Origin: JAABTH01 sp964390725
GTDB lineage: Bacteria; Bacillota; Dethiobacteria; DTU022
Direction: 5' to 3'
DNA: 64,000 bases
Assembly: GCA_964390725.1 (NCBI GenBank)
Contig: CAYMIW010000001.1
Location: 127,440 to 191,439, forward strand
Shown here: positions 25,343 to 34,837 of the stretch, one piece after another
How the letters are laid out: every line of letters begins with the position of its first letter
How positions within the stretch are numbered: position 1 is the first letter of the stretch
Notes under the pieces: generated by a model
What the model was told of the DNA's origin: nothing
The model's input: the letters and a program-made list of their open reading frames with translations, nothing else
The model's database searches: none
Position numbers and translations under genes: made by a program

Positions 25343-25905
25343 TTCACCTTACCAGTTTAATAATAGATATTTCGCCTGATTAGCCTTTTAAGCTATTATA
25401 ACCATTTTATCCGTTTATCACTATATTAATGTTGAATTTTTTCGTTAACTGTATTTGATGAAATTCTAATAGGACATAAGTCGCATTCCGCCTGGTAATA
25501 CTATCAATATGACCTTGATTTGATGGAATACCCTCCGCTACAGTGTATTGACAAGGATGTGTCATGGCGCAGCTGGTTAACCCTTCAAACCTTATTTATA
25601 TTCTCCAATAACAAGATTATTGATCATGTGGTAACTCTTGAGTAATCCGGTGTCTTTCCCGACATATTCGGGCCATTTAAGTGTTGTTTAAATTTATAAT
25701 AAAACATAGCTCCTGAAGATTATACCCATTTAACAATGGGGCAAAACCCAAACATAAATGAGAAACAGATATATTTAAAATAAGAAATGTGCTTATATTA
25801 TTTTGCGTATATATCAAACTATTATATAAAAAGCTAATGCAGTCAGATGAAATCACATGCACAGAATATTGATATAAAACTGACAAGATTCAGAAGAGGT
25901 GCGAT
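25343..25905. other. AT-rich intergenic region
   Basis: A 563-base divergent region between the lipoprotein pair and the signalling island. It is AT-rich with a more GC-balanced patch at about 25480-25680 that contains the short coding-like frame listed separately. I see no repeat, RNA gene or convincing promoter beyond AT-rich tracts near 25800-25880. Confidence 0.6.
25523..25645 (+). pseudogene. short coding-like fragment
   Basis: An open frame from ATG 25523 (open back to 25499) to TAA 25643-25645 encodes about 40 residues with a protein-like composition, including DKDVSWRSWLTLQTL and FSNNKIIDHVVTLE. There is no good ribosome binding site and I recognise no family. It could be the tail of a lost gene or chance. 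Confidence 0.25.
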
Positions 25906-26280
25906 TTGTCATATTACCGGATACTGGTTATTGATCCCACAAAGCATTTCTCTGTTGCCTCAAAACGCTTTCTCGAAGCACAGGATGCAGTTGAAGCGGT
26001 AAAAGTCGTAGCTGCAAGTGCAATGCTACATGTTACTAACTCTTTTAATCCAAATATTTTACTTGTAGATATAAATAATATTTATGAAGAAACCTTGCTT
26101 CAGCAGTTTTGTTTAATCAATAAAGGAATAATACCGGATATATTTATAATTGCTTTAACATTATATCCTGAATGTAATAATGATCGGACACTTAATGAGA
26201 AGCTGTCAGTAAATGCCTGTGTTTCCCGACAAAATTTTGCGGTAGAGATGCTTTTGCTTTTAGAACAGGGGGTAACTTAA
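25906..26280 (+). CDS. degenerate receiver-like protein
   Basis: The 124-residue protein has the strand pattern of a response-regulator receiver: RILVIDPTKHFSVASKRFLE at the N-terminus, NILLVDINN with a possible phospho-acceptor Asp at about residue 50, and FIIALTLYPE for the Thr strand. The second acidic residue of the usual DD pair is replaced by Pro, and the conserved Lys is not where expected (VSRQNF). It is therefore probably not phosphorylated in the normal way. TTG 25906 follows AGAGG. It stands just before the chemoreceptor gene and may serve as a phosphorylation-independent signalling module. Confidence 0.55.
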   Translation: MSYYRILVIDPTKHFSVASKRFLEAQDAVEAVKVVAASAMLHVTNSFNPNILLVDINNIYEETLLQQFCLINKGIIPDIFIIALTLYPECNNDRTLNEKLSVNACVSRQNFAVEMLLLLEQGVT

Positions 26281-26353
26281 TGGTAAATGCTTGAACTGCT
26301 GACTTCCAATTATATTTATGCCATACACTTAGTACTCAAATGGAGGGATATTA

Positions 26354-28318
26354 ATGAACCTAAAAGTCAGGTTGATTGTATTGTTTTTGCTGATTGGTAT
26401 TGTACCGCTGGCTGTTATCGGAGTTATTAGTTTCACTATGGCCAGCCAAAATGTTGAAGAAGAAATTTATAAAGGTAAAGAAGCATTTAGTGAACTGAAA
26501 GATGTCCAGTTCAGAGACTTATTTGATAATACCCTGGGCGATGGCAATGTTTTAGCAATTACCACGGATATTTATCAAAGTCTTAATATCCTGCAGGGGG
26601 GGGTGTACCAGGGGCAAACAGTTGAAATTGCAGGTGATACATCTGACCCTCTCTGGCTTAGTCGTATAGCTATGTTGGATGATTTAACCCAGAGAGCAAT
26701 GAATGAATATGGCTATGCTCAAATAATACTAACGGATTCTAACGGCGTTATAGTTTATGATTCACTTAAAGAATTAGACGGGGTTGATATATCCGATCGA
26801 TCTTATATTCAGGGGGCGCTGAACGGTCGGCAAACCTGGGCTGAATTGTTTTATTCAAATTTTGTTGATAGCAATGTTATGGCTCTCGGCAATCCTGTAT
26901 ACAGTAACGGCACCAGTGGGGCTATAGTGGGAACTGTTAATCTATTTATCTATAATGATATGATCATTGATAAGCTTAACGAAGGCAGGGATTACCTTGG
27001 GGAGACGGCTGATATTTATTTAATTGATGCAGACGGTCTTCTGCTAACTGATACCCGGTTTGGTGAATACTCATCAGGTGCTGCGCTTAATAAAAGTATC
27101 AATACAGGTGCGGTAGAATTACTGGCAGGGCCGATTCGTGAAGGAAATACTGATTTTATAGCTCACGATGTTTGGATAGATTATATGGGTGATGAAGTGC
27201 TTGGTATTGTGGAGGTTTCTATGTTAGGAGACATACCGGTTGGTATGGTTATTGAACTGGCAACCAGAGAGGCTTTTGCCGGAGTGAATACCTTACGAAA
27301 TATAATGATAAGCATCGGGGTTGTCGTTGCTGCGATTGTAGCTCTGCTCGGGTTTTTTGTTGCCAGTGGTATTGCCAAACCTGTCCAGGAAGTAGCTAAA
27401 GTGGCCGGCATTATTGCCGGTGGTGATTTTACTATAGAAACTAAGATCAAGCGTAAAGATGAAATTGGTCAGTTGGCCAGGGCTTTCAATTCAATGGGTG
27501 AGAGTCTGCGTTCGTTGATCAATACCGCAGTGGAAATGTCTACCGGGGTAAACAACGGTTCAGAATCAGTTTCGGCAGCTTCGGAAGAGATGAGCTCTTC
27601 TTTGCAGGAGGTTTCGGCCTCTACAAACGAGTTTGCTTCAAATGCGACAAACCTTAGTGAAAATTCTCAGACTATGGCTGAAACTAACGCCAAGATCCTT
27701 GAACGGGCCGAAGAGGGCAATAAGGCAATAGCAGAAGCGGTTAACCAGATGCAAGTAATCAACAACCGGGTTAGAGAGTTGCAGGATGTGATTACTGAAG
27801 TGGACCAGAGGTCAAACGATATAGGAAAAATTTTAGGGGTAATAACAGATATAGCGGATCAGACTAATCTGTTGGCATTGAACGCCGCTATAGAAGCGGC
27901 AAGAGCAGGTGAACAGGGCCGAGGTTTTGCTGTAGTTGCCGAAGAAGTTCGAAAACTTGCAGAACAGTCGGCTGGGGCAGCCAAAGAAATCGGCGAGCTG
28001 ATTGTTGCTACCCAGGAGGAAAGTAAAAAAGCTCTCGAAAGCATGCATCTGGGAGTCAAAGATGTTGAATCGGGAACTGAGGTAGTTTCGAGAACAGGGA
28101 TCACTTTCGGAGAAATATTGCAGGATGTTTCAGGAATATCTAAGCAAGTAGAAGAAACTGCTTCTGCTGCGCAGGAACTCAGCGCCGGCAGTGAAGAAAT
28201 GGCAGCTTCAATTGAAGAACAGTCATCAACTATGGAAGAAATGGCTGCAACCGCTGAAGAACTGCGAGCAGCAGCAGAGCGCCTCTTCCAGGAGTTACAA
28301 AAGTTTAAGTACCAATAA
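26354..28318 (+). CDS. methyl-accepting chemotaxis protein
   Basis: A 654-residue chemoreceptor: membrane helix 1 (about 7-27), a large extracellular Cache-type sensor (about 30-310) with IILTDSNGVIVYDS and YLIDADGLLLTDT, membrane helix 2 (about 316-337), HAMP (about 338-392) and a long coiled-coil signalling domain. The hairpin tip ITDIADQTNLLALNAAIEAA (about 497-516) is intact and followed by GRGFAVVAEEVRKLAEQS, the CheA/CheW contact region. No C-terminal CheR pentapeptide is present. The two-lobed sensor suggests a small ligand such as an amino acid or organic acid. A CheW gene lies about 150 bases downstream. Confidence 0.93.
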   Translation: MNLKVRLIVLFLLIGIVPLAVIGVISFTMASQNVEEEIYKGKEAFSELKDVQFRDLFDNTLGDGNVLAITTDIYQSLNILQGGVYQGQTVEIAGDTSDPLWLSRIAMLDDLTQRAMNEYGYAQIILTDSNGVIVYDSLKELDGVDISDRSYIQGALNGRQTWAELFYSNFVDSNVMALGNPVYSNGTSGAIVGTVNLFIYNDMIIDKLNEGRDYLGETADIYLIDADGLLLTDTRFGEYSSGAALNKSINTGAVELLAGPIREGNTDFIAHDVWIDYMGDEVLGIVEVSMLGDIPVGMVIELATREAFAGVNTLRNIMISIGVVVAAIVALLGFFVASGIAKPVQEVAKVAGIIAGGDFTIETKIKRKDEIGQLARAFNSMGESLRSLINTAVEMSTGVNNGSESVSAASEEMSSSLQEVSASTNEFASNATNLSENSQTMAETNAKILERAEEGNKAIAEAVNQMQVINNRVRELQDVITEVDQRSNDIGKILGVITDIADQTNLLALNAAIEAARAGEQGRGFAVVAEEVRKLAEQSAGAAKEIGELIVATQEESKKALESMHLGVKDVESGTEVVSRTGITFGEILQDVSGISKQVEETASAAQELSAGSEEMAASIEEQSSTMEEMAATAEELRAAAERLFQELQKFKYQ

Positions 28319-28357
28319 AGACGATAATAGTAAATGACTTTTGTTTGAACTCTCTCC

Positions 28358-28428
28358 CGGCGTTCAGTGGGAGCTGAATGCCGAAAGGTAGAAATGAAGT
28401 TGTTCCTGTTTTCTCCGGATTTCCGGAG
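28358..28428 (+). other. two hairpins in the MCP-cheW spacer
   Basis: CGGCGTTCAG (28358-28367) pairs with CTGAATGCCG (28374-28383) with one G-U wobble around TGGGAG, and CTCCGGA (28413-28419) pairs with TCCGGAG (28422-28428). Neither is followed by a T-run, so they are not classic terminators; they may set mRNA stability between the receptor and cheW. A frame through this region makes an artefactual N-terminal extension of cheW. Confidence 0.5.
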
Positions 28429-28464
28429 CCAAATCCCGGTATTATTGAAAGAAGGAGAAGCAAA

Positions 28465-28968
28465 ATGTCAAATATAACAAAAAAAGGAGAAACCCAACTG
28501 GTTGTATTTAATATAGATCATGAAGAGTTTGCCTGTAACATTAATGATGTTCGCGAAGTGCTAAAAATGATCAATGTTACACCTCTTCCCCGAGCACTTG
28601 ACTTCGTAGAAGGTGTAATTAATCTGCGGGGAGAGGTAATACCGGTTATCGACCTCCGCAAACGCTTTAGCTTGCCCGATGCAGAAAGAACTGCAGATAG
28701 CAGGATTATCATTGTTGAGGTAGAAAATCGCATGGTTGGCTTGATTGTCGATTCTGTCAGCGAAGTAATCCGACTTCTTGATACCCAGATTCAGGAAACG
28801 CCTGACCGAGTAGTTGGTCGGCAGGCAAAACTGATTAAAGGTGTTGGCAAAATTAGGGAACGCATGTTGATTATCTTAGATTTGAATTGTATTTTAACCT
28901 CAGAGGAGCATTTTGCTCTGGATGATATTACCACTAAAAATAAGGAGCTGTCTGTTAATTCAGTCTGA
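28465..28968 (+). CDS. cheW: CheW chemotaxis coupling protein
   Basis: A 167-residue CheW with the family pattern QLVVFNIDHEEFACNINDVREVLK, TPLPRALDFVEGVINLRGEVIPVIDLRKRF (about 43-72) and MVGLIVDSVSEVIRL. It bridges chemoreceptors and the CheA kinase in arrays. A longer frame from 28378 is discounted because AAGGAG precedes ATG 28465 and the upstream part is hairpin sequence. No CheA, CheB, CheR or CheY is present in the window, so this receptor/CheW pair must join an array encoded elsewhere or a different kinase. Confidence 0.93.
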   Translation: MSNITKKGETQLVVFNIDHEEFACNINDVREVLKMINVTPLPRALDFVEGVINLRGEVIPVIDLRKRFSLPDAERTADSRIIIVEVENRMVGLIVDSVSEVIRLLDTQIQETPDRVVGRQAKLIKGVGKIRERMLIILDLNCILTSEEHFALDDITTKNKELSVNSV

Positions 28969-29340
28969 AATTTTGGAAGTTGCTTTATTGATGAGGCAGC
29001 TTGATATCAGGAAGTTTATACAGTTAAAGAAAGTAATAGTATCTTGAACAATTTAAAATGGAAGCAATAATGATAACCATCTGGAATTTAGTTTGTAATC
29101 CGCAGGGAAGTTCGTCGGGCTATTCTGAGTCTAGCTATACTTACCCTGCGGATTTATGTGCGTTTTATTAAGCTTTTCGAAGAAGAAAATAGTATTATGG
29201 AAACTCAGAATAAAGATAATGGCAGTTTCTTCAAAATCAACCTGTTTTAAACGACGCACTTACTTGCCAACACATTAATATAAAGAAATTATTCATATGA
29301 TGATGTGCAGCTAACAGAAATAAGATAATTAATCGAGGCG
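28969..29340. other. intergenic region with a long hairpin
   Basis: A 372-base stretch without a gene. It contains AATCCGCAGGG (29097-29107) and its exact complement CCCTGCGGATT (29144-29154) enclosing 36 bases, with a smaller GCTA/TAGC stem possible inside the loop. There is no T-run, so it is more likely a structured leader element or a small RNA than a terminator. It ends about 190 bases before the hybrid kinase gene. Confidence 0.5.
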
Positions 29341-32300
29341 ATGCGTTTGATCAGGAAAGCAACCACTACTTTATCTTTATCAACAAAAGAAGCATTGCCT
29401 GTTGTATTCTTTGTTTGTTCTCTTCTTTTAACTTATTTCGTCTGGTTTATCTATGGACAGGCTTTCTTAAAAAGAGAAGAGCGGTGTTTTGATGAGCGGG
29501 TTGTGCAGATCATAGATGTAATAAATAATAGGATATCTCAATATCAGTTAATTCTTCAAGGCGCAGAAGCAATGTTTCTGGTTTCTGAAGAGATTACCGG
29601 CGATCAGTGGCAGGCTTATTATAACAGCAGGCAAATATCCCTTCGATATCCGGGTATTAATAAGTTTGTATACTGTGAATATCCTGATACTGCCGAACGG
29701 GAATTATATATTGATGGTGATTCAATAAGGCTCGATAACATAAGTGATGAGTACCTGCCGATTGTTTTTATTGAACCTTTTGACTGTGAACTTAACAAAA
29801 ACATGATCGGCTATAATCTTTATAGTGAACCAGTGTACCGAGAGGCTTTAACACACGCCAGGGATACCGGGGAGACAGTAATATCAGGAATGATAGAATT
29901 AGTTACCGGTTTAGATAACAATATTCAACCGTCATTTATTGTTATTGTCCCCGTATATAAAAAAGAAATGCCGCTCAACAGTTTTGTGGAACGCAGGGTG
30001 GCGATTGAAGGTTACATTGTGGGTTTCGTCAGCGCAGTTGATTTTTTCCATAATCTCTTTTTACAATCTAATTATCTTGTAGATTTTCAAATATATGCTG
30101 GATCTGAAATTGCTGCTGAGCTGGAATTATATAATAGTTTTAACCTGACCAATACTGAAAATGCAATATATGAGCCCCTGTTCACCAGTCAAGTTGTCTT
30201 GGAACATTATCATCAATGGTGGTCGCTTATCTTTCAAACTACCCCTGCTTATGAGAGTAACATAAAGAAGAATACAGGAAGAGTAATTCTTGTAATCGGG
30301 ATTATGTTCAGTTTTATATTCTATATCTATATTAGATCGCTTCTGTTAACAGCTAAGCGTGCCCGTGCCCTATCTCTGGAAATGGCTGTAAATTCCAAAG
30401 AAAGCGAAGAAAAACTTCTGCAAATAAGTGAAAATATCGATGAAGTCTTCTGGTTACGGACAGAAAACCCTGTTAAAACGCTTTATGTCAACCGTGCCTA
30501 TGAGAAAATCTGGGGAAAGTCTTGCCAATCTTTATATCAATATCCTGATTCTTTTATGGATAATGTATATATTGAGGACCGTGAAATAGTTAATAAAGAA
30601 TTTCTTAAATATAATGAAACAGGTTTGTTTTCCCTTGAATACCGAATTGTTAGAGAAGACGGAGATGTTCGCTGGGTAAGGGTGCGTACATATCCAGTAA
30701 GAGATTCAGGTGGTGATTGCACCAGCTATGCAGGAATTGCAGCCGATATTACCGAACGCAAAAAAGCGGAAGTAGTTGGCAGACAGTTGATATTTGAAAA
30801 AACCTTGTCTGATATATTATCCTCTTTTATAGGTTGTTCATGGGCGACTTTTGAAGATGTAATGTCAGATGTGCTTAAAAGGGTTGCTCAACAGTATGGT
30901 TTCGGATCCAGTTATTTATATTTGCTGTCCCACAATAAGAAAGAAATGGAAAATACATATGGGTGGTATTCAGAAGAGCATAGCTCCCAGTTTAATCAAA
31001 GGCAAACGATCAGAGCAGATGATTACCCCTGGTTGATGGAAAAGTTGAATAAATTTGAGACGGTTCTTTTAGCTGACATGATCAATGTATCAGCTAAAGC
31101 AATAAAGGATATTCGCAACTTTTTTGGCTATATTCCGAATTCTATCATGTTTTTTCCTATAGTCAATGATGGTAAACTTTTCGGTATTCTTATATTTAAT
31201 TTATCAAATCAATTTGTTATACGGAGAAAAGAAGAAATTGAGCAGCTTAAGGTAATTGCAGAAACTATTTCCGGCCTTTTGTTAAAACATCATGCTGATC
31301 TTGAGTTGCAAAAACGGGCAGAGTTTCAAAAATTATTGATGCAAATTGCTACCAGTTTTGTCAATCCCCCACTAGGACAAATTAACGAAACTATAAACGA
31401 AATGCTTAAGATGGTAGGAGACTATACCGGTGTTGACAGGGCTTATATTTTTACGCATAACCACGAAAAAAAAGTGACATACAATACTTATGAGTGGTGT
31501 GCAAAAGGAATTACTTCAGAAATTAACAACCTGCAGGAGATACCTTTTAGCAGTTTTACCGAAATAATTGAAGCACACGACACTACAGAAATTTTTAATA
31601 TCACGGATGTAGCAACCCTGCCTGCCGCTTCAAAAGTACGGTCTATCTTAGAAGCACAGGATATAAAATCTCTGATCCTGATTCCGCTGGTTTACGAAAA
31701 AACAAATATCGGTTTTGTGGGTTTCGATGCAGTAATGGAACACAGAATATTTTCCGACTTAGAAAAACCCCTTCTTTCATTACTGGCAGAGCTGATTACC
31801 AATATTCTGATGCGGCATCTTAAAGATGCAGAGCTTCTGGAGATGAACCAGCAGCTTCAAATTACACAGAAAAAATCAGAATCAGCCAATAGAGCCAAGA
31901 GCCGCTTTTTAGCAAGCATGAGCCATGAAATTCGTTCTCCAATGAATATAATATGCGGCATGACAAACCTACTTTGTGAATCGGGTTTGCAATCTGAACA
32001 ACTTGATTATGCTAAGATGGCTCGAGATTCGGCAGAACACCTGTTGACAATTATTAATGATATATTAGATTTTTCCCGTATTGAAGCCGGCCAGTTTGAA
32101 ATAATTTATTCGCAATTTGAACTTGCTAAAGAAGTGGGAAAAACTGTAACACCATTTGTGAAGCGTGCTCAGGATCTGGGCTTGGAACTGCTCTGTCACT
32201 TTGATGATCAGTTGCCAGATTTAGTAGTTGGGGATCTATCTCGTTTGAATCAGGTTTTGATCAACTTGGTTGATAATGCGATTAAGTTTACAAATGCTGG

Positions 32301-33450
32301 GAAAATAGAGCTGATGGTTTGGCCTGAAGAGATTGAGTCTATTGGTTCTGTAAAGGCGGATAAATTGCAGAATATCTGTTTTGCTGTAAGCGACACCGGC
32401 CCCGGAATAGAGGCCGGTAAAGAAGTTATTTTATTTGAACATTTCTCTCAGCTGTCTGGGCCTGATGAAAAATCCGCAGAAGGAACTGGTTTGGGCCTTG
32501 CCATTAGTAAGAACCTTACCGAGTTAATGGGTGGACATATCTGGTATGAAAGTGAGCCAGGTGAGGGCAGCACTTTTTATTTCTCTTTGCCCTTCAAGCT
32601 TCCTGCAGATCAGGATGAAAATAAAACTATTGTTAAAGAAGAAATAATCTCATTGGACAAGAAGAATAAAAGCCTGACGCTACTTCTTGCTGAAGATAAA
32701 CCGATGAATCAAAAGCTTGTGAAGGTTATTTTAGAAAAGATAGGGCACAGGGTTGATGTGGTTTCAAACGGCATCGAAGCTTTATCTGCAGTTAAGGCAA
32801 AACAATATGATGCTGTATTCATGGATATAAATATGCCTCAAATGGATGGGTTAGAGGCAACGAAGAGGATCAGGTTATGGCAAAAGCACACTTGGCAAAA
32901 ACCCTTACCAATAATTGCTATGACTGCTTACGCCATGAAAGGCGACAGAGAAAAATACCTTAAGGAAGGGATGGATAGCTATATATCCAAGCCTTTTAAA
33001 AAAGAGGAAATTCTGAAGGTTATAGAGCAGATTGAGTTTGCAATAATGAAACCTTCAGATGATTTAAAACGCCTAAAACAGGAGAATGAATCTGTTTGCA
33101 GGGAAAAGTATGATCTGGGAATCATGCTGGAAAGGGTTGATGGTAATGTTTGTTTGCTGAACGAATTGGTGAAAGAGTTTTTTACAGATTTCAATAAAGA
33201 GCTGGTTGAGATGGAAACTGCCCTGGACCAGAAGCGCTATGATCATGCTGCGAAGATTATCCATGGTTTTAAAGGTGAATTGGGCAACCTTGGTTTTGAA
33301 AGCGAATATAAGCTTGCTATAAGGCTCGAAAGCTTGTTGACGAATAAAGAATTTGAACACTTTCAGGAGTTGTTCATTCATTTTAAAAACCGACTTATCG
33401 AATATGAAAAATATTTTTTATCTGAAACCTGGTTGCATAAACTGGAGTGA
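29341..33450 (+). CDS. CHASE-PAS-GAF-GAF hybrid histidine kinase with receiver and Hpt
   Basis: At 1369 residues this is a complete phosphorelay in one chain: membrane helix (about 18-40), extracellular CHASE-like domain (about 60-300), second helix (about 318-338), PAS (about 355-480), two GAF domains (about 490-655 and 665-840), HisKA with His862 in SMSHEIRSPMN, HATPase_c with QVLINLVDNAIKFT and GTGLGLAIS, a receiver with Asp1162 in FMDINMPQMDG, and an Hpt domain with His1308 in IIHGFKGELGNLG. Signal is expected to flow His862 to Asp1162 to His1308 and then to an external regulator, plausibly the HD-GYP or REC-kinase proteins next door. The CHASE domain senses an unidentified extracellular ligand. 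ATG 29341 has only a poor GAGGCG site. Confidence 0.9.
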   Translation: MRLIRKATTTLSLSTKEALPVVFFVCSLLLTYFVWFIYGQAFLKREERCFDERVVQIIDVINNRISQYQLILQGAEAMFLVSEEITGDQWQAYYNSRQISLRYPGINKFVYCEYPDTAERELYIDGDSIRLDNISDEYLPIVFIEPFDCELNKNMIGYNLYSEPVYREALTHARDTGETVISGMIELVTGLDNNIQPSFIVIVPVYKKEMPLNSFVERRVAIEGYIVGFVSAVDFFHNLFLQSNYLVDFQIYAGSEIAAELELYNSFNLTNTENAIYEPLFTSQVVLEHYHQWWSLIFQTTPAYESNIKKNTGRVILVIGIMFSFIFYIYIRSLLLTAKRARALSLEMAVNSKESEEKLLQISENIDEVFWLRTENPVKTLYVNRAYEKIWGKSCQSLYQYPDSFMDNVYIEDREIVNKEFLKYNETGLFSLEYRIVREDGDVRWVRVRTYPVRDSGGDCTSYAGIAADITERKKAEVVGRQLIFEKTLSDILSSFIGCSWATFEDVMSDVLKRVAQQYGFGSSYLYLLSHNKKEMENTYGWYSEEHSSQFNQRQTIRADDYPWLMEKLNKFETVLLADMINVSAKAIKDIRNFFGYIPNSIMFFPIVNDGKLFGILIFNLSNQFVIRRKEEIEQLKVIAETISGLLLKHHADLELQKRAEFQKLLMQIATSFVNPPLGQINETINEMLKMVGDYTGVDRAYIFTHNHEKKVTYNTYEWCAKGITSEINNLQEIPFSSFTEIIEAHDTTEIFNITDVATLPAASKVRSILEAQDIKSLILIPLVYEKTNIGFVGFDAVMEHRIFSDLEKPLLSLLAELITNILMRHLKDAELLEMNQQLQITQKKSESANRAKSRFLASMSHEIRSPMNIICGMTNLLCESGLQSEQLDYAKMARDSAEHLLTIINDILDFSRIEAGQFEIIYSQFELAKEVGKTVTPFVKRAQDLGLELLCHFDDQLPDLVVGDLSRLNQVLINLVDNAIKFTNAGKIELMVWPEEIESIGSVKADKLQNICFAVSDTGPGIEAGKEVILFEHFSQLSGPDEKSAEGTGLGLAISKNLTELMGGHIWYESEPGEGSTFYFSLPFKLPADQDENKTIVKEEIISLDKKNKSLTLLLAEDKPMNQKLVKVILEKIGHRVDVVSNGIEALSAVKAKQYDAVFMDINMPQMDGLEATKRIRLWQKHTWQKPLPIIAMTAYAMKGDREKYLKEGMDSYISKPFKKEEILKVIEQIEFAIMKPSDDLKRLKQENESVCREKYDLGIMLERVDGNVCLLNELVKEFFTDFNKELVEMETALDQKRYDHAAKIIHGFKGELGNLGFESEYKLAIRLESLLTNKEFEHFQELFIHFKNRLIEYEKYFLSETWLHKLE

Positions 33451-33581
33451 ACCATAATAGATAGTTGAAATAAAATAAGATTGTTCAAAATGAATCTAAG
33501 GCTATCATATTACAAGTAACTGCACTGTATTCAAATATGAGAAGCAGTGAATGAATAAATGGGTAATATGCTCATGGAGTT

Positions 33582-34757
33582 TTGAGTTTTATTTCGCTTA
33601 TTATTAAAGTAGAAACTACATTCGGGGTGGTGCAGCGGTTGCTTGTCAAGCAGAAACATCCAAAAATAATGATCGTTGATGACTCACGCTCGCATTATAG
33701 AATATTATCGGAAAAATTACGTCATCAACCATACAGTGTGGTCGGTTATACTAATGCTTATCACGCTCTGCAAGCGATAGTGGAAGATCCTCCGGATTTG
33801 ATTCTTCTTGATGTCATTATGCCTGAAATGAGTGGTTTTGAGTTCTGTAAAGCAATAAAAAAAGAACCTAAGTTGAAAGAAATACCTGTTATTTTTTGCA
33901 GTGCTTTGGAAGATGTTCAGGAAAAGGCCAAAGCTTTTGCTGTTGGCGGTACAGACTATTTAACGAAACCTCTGATAATTGATGAACTTAAATTGAGAAT
34001 AAACAATCAGCTTCGCTTACAAAGCACTCATGCAGCTTTAATAAAACTAAACAATGCGCTAACGGATCAGTTGAAAGAAATCAAGCAAGATATAACCAAC
34101 CTGCAGGAAGCAAATGTTATCAGCTTGGTTGAATTGGCCAGATCACGGGACAATGATACTGGCTATCATCTTGAAAGGACTCAATTATACTGTAAAATAT
34201 TTGCCGGTAAACTTAGTGATTATGATCAGTTTAAAGCACAAATAGGTGATGCTTTTATAACAAATATATATCATGCAGCAGCTCTCCATGATATAGGAAA
34301 AGTTGCTATTCCTGACAATATTCTACTGAAAACTGGTCGTTTATCGAACGAGGAATTTGAAATTATCAAGAGTCATTCAAGAATTGGTGCCCAGATATTA
34401 AAAATATCTGCAAATAAATACCCCAGAAATGAATATTTAAATATGGGTGTTGATATTGCTCTTTATCATCATGAGAAATGGGATGGTAGCGGTTACCCGG
34501 AAAAGCTAGCTGGTAATGAAATACCTTTAAGTGCCCATATAATGTCGTTTGCAGATGTATATGATGCTTTGCGCTCTAAACGTTCATATAAAGAAGCTTA
34601 CCCTCATGATCGGGTTATAGAGTTGATGGTTGCAGGTGCCGGGAAGCAATTTAACCCTCAGATGACAGAAATATTTATTGATATCGCTCATTTGTTTGAT
34701 GAAATATTTGGTGATTTAACTGATTTAAAATTGCTCAGAAAAAGATCAAAATCATAG
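33582..34757 (+). CDS. REC-HD-GYP c-di-GMP phosphodiesterase
   Basis: After an N-terminal receiver (about residues 27-145, phospho-acceptor in LILLDVIMPEMSG, Lys in DYLTKPL) and a coiled coil comes an HD-GYP domain (about 170-375). Its markers are HDIGKVAIPD and HHEKWDGSGYP; the HD pair and GYP are intact, so hydrolysis of c-di-GMP to pGpG/GMP is expected. The start is uncertain: TTG 33582 has GGAG only two bases away, and GTG or TTG codons about 50 bases later (in GVVQRLLVKQ) are possible, which would drop up to 20 residues without touching the receiver. Confidence 0.9.
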   Translation: MSFISLIIKVETTFGVVQRLLVKQKHPKIMIVDDSRSHYRILSEKLRHQPYSVVGYTNAYHALQAIVEDPPDLILLDVIMPEMSGFEFCKAIKKEPKLKEIPVIFCSALEDVQEKAKAFAVGGTDYLTKPLIIDELKLRINNQLRLQSTHAALIKLNNALTDQLKEIKQDITNLQEANVISLVELARSRDNDTGYHLERTQLYCKIFAGKLSDYDQFKAQIGDAFITNIYHAAALHDIGKVAIPDNILLKTGRLSNEEFEIIKSHSRIGAQILKISANKYPRNEYLNMGVDIALYHHEKWDGSGYPEKLAGNEIPLSAHIMSFADVYDALRSKRSYKEAYPHDRVIELMVAGAGKQFNPQMTEIFIDIAHLFDEIFGDLTDLKLLRKRSKS

Positions 34758-34837
34758 TTCTATCACTGTGTTTTTAGTTATTCCAGGAATATTATATTCA
34801 ATGGAGATAAAGTATAGTTTTTATAAACGGTAATGCT

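Noticed and set aside
25677..25886. 69-residue minus-strand frame
   Set aside because: AT-rich, no start signal, no family resemblance.
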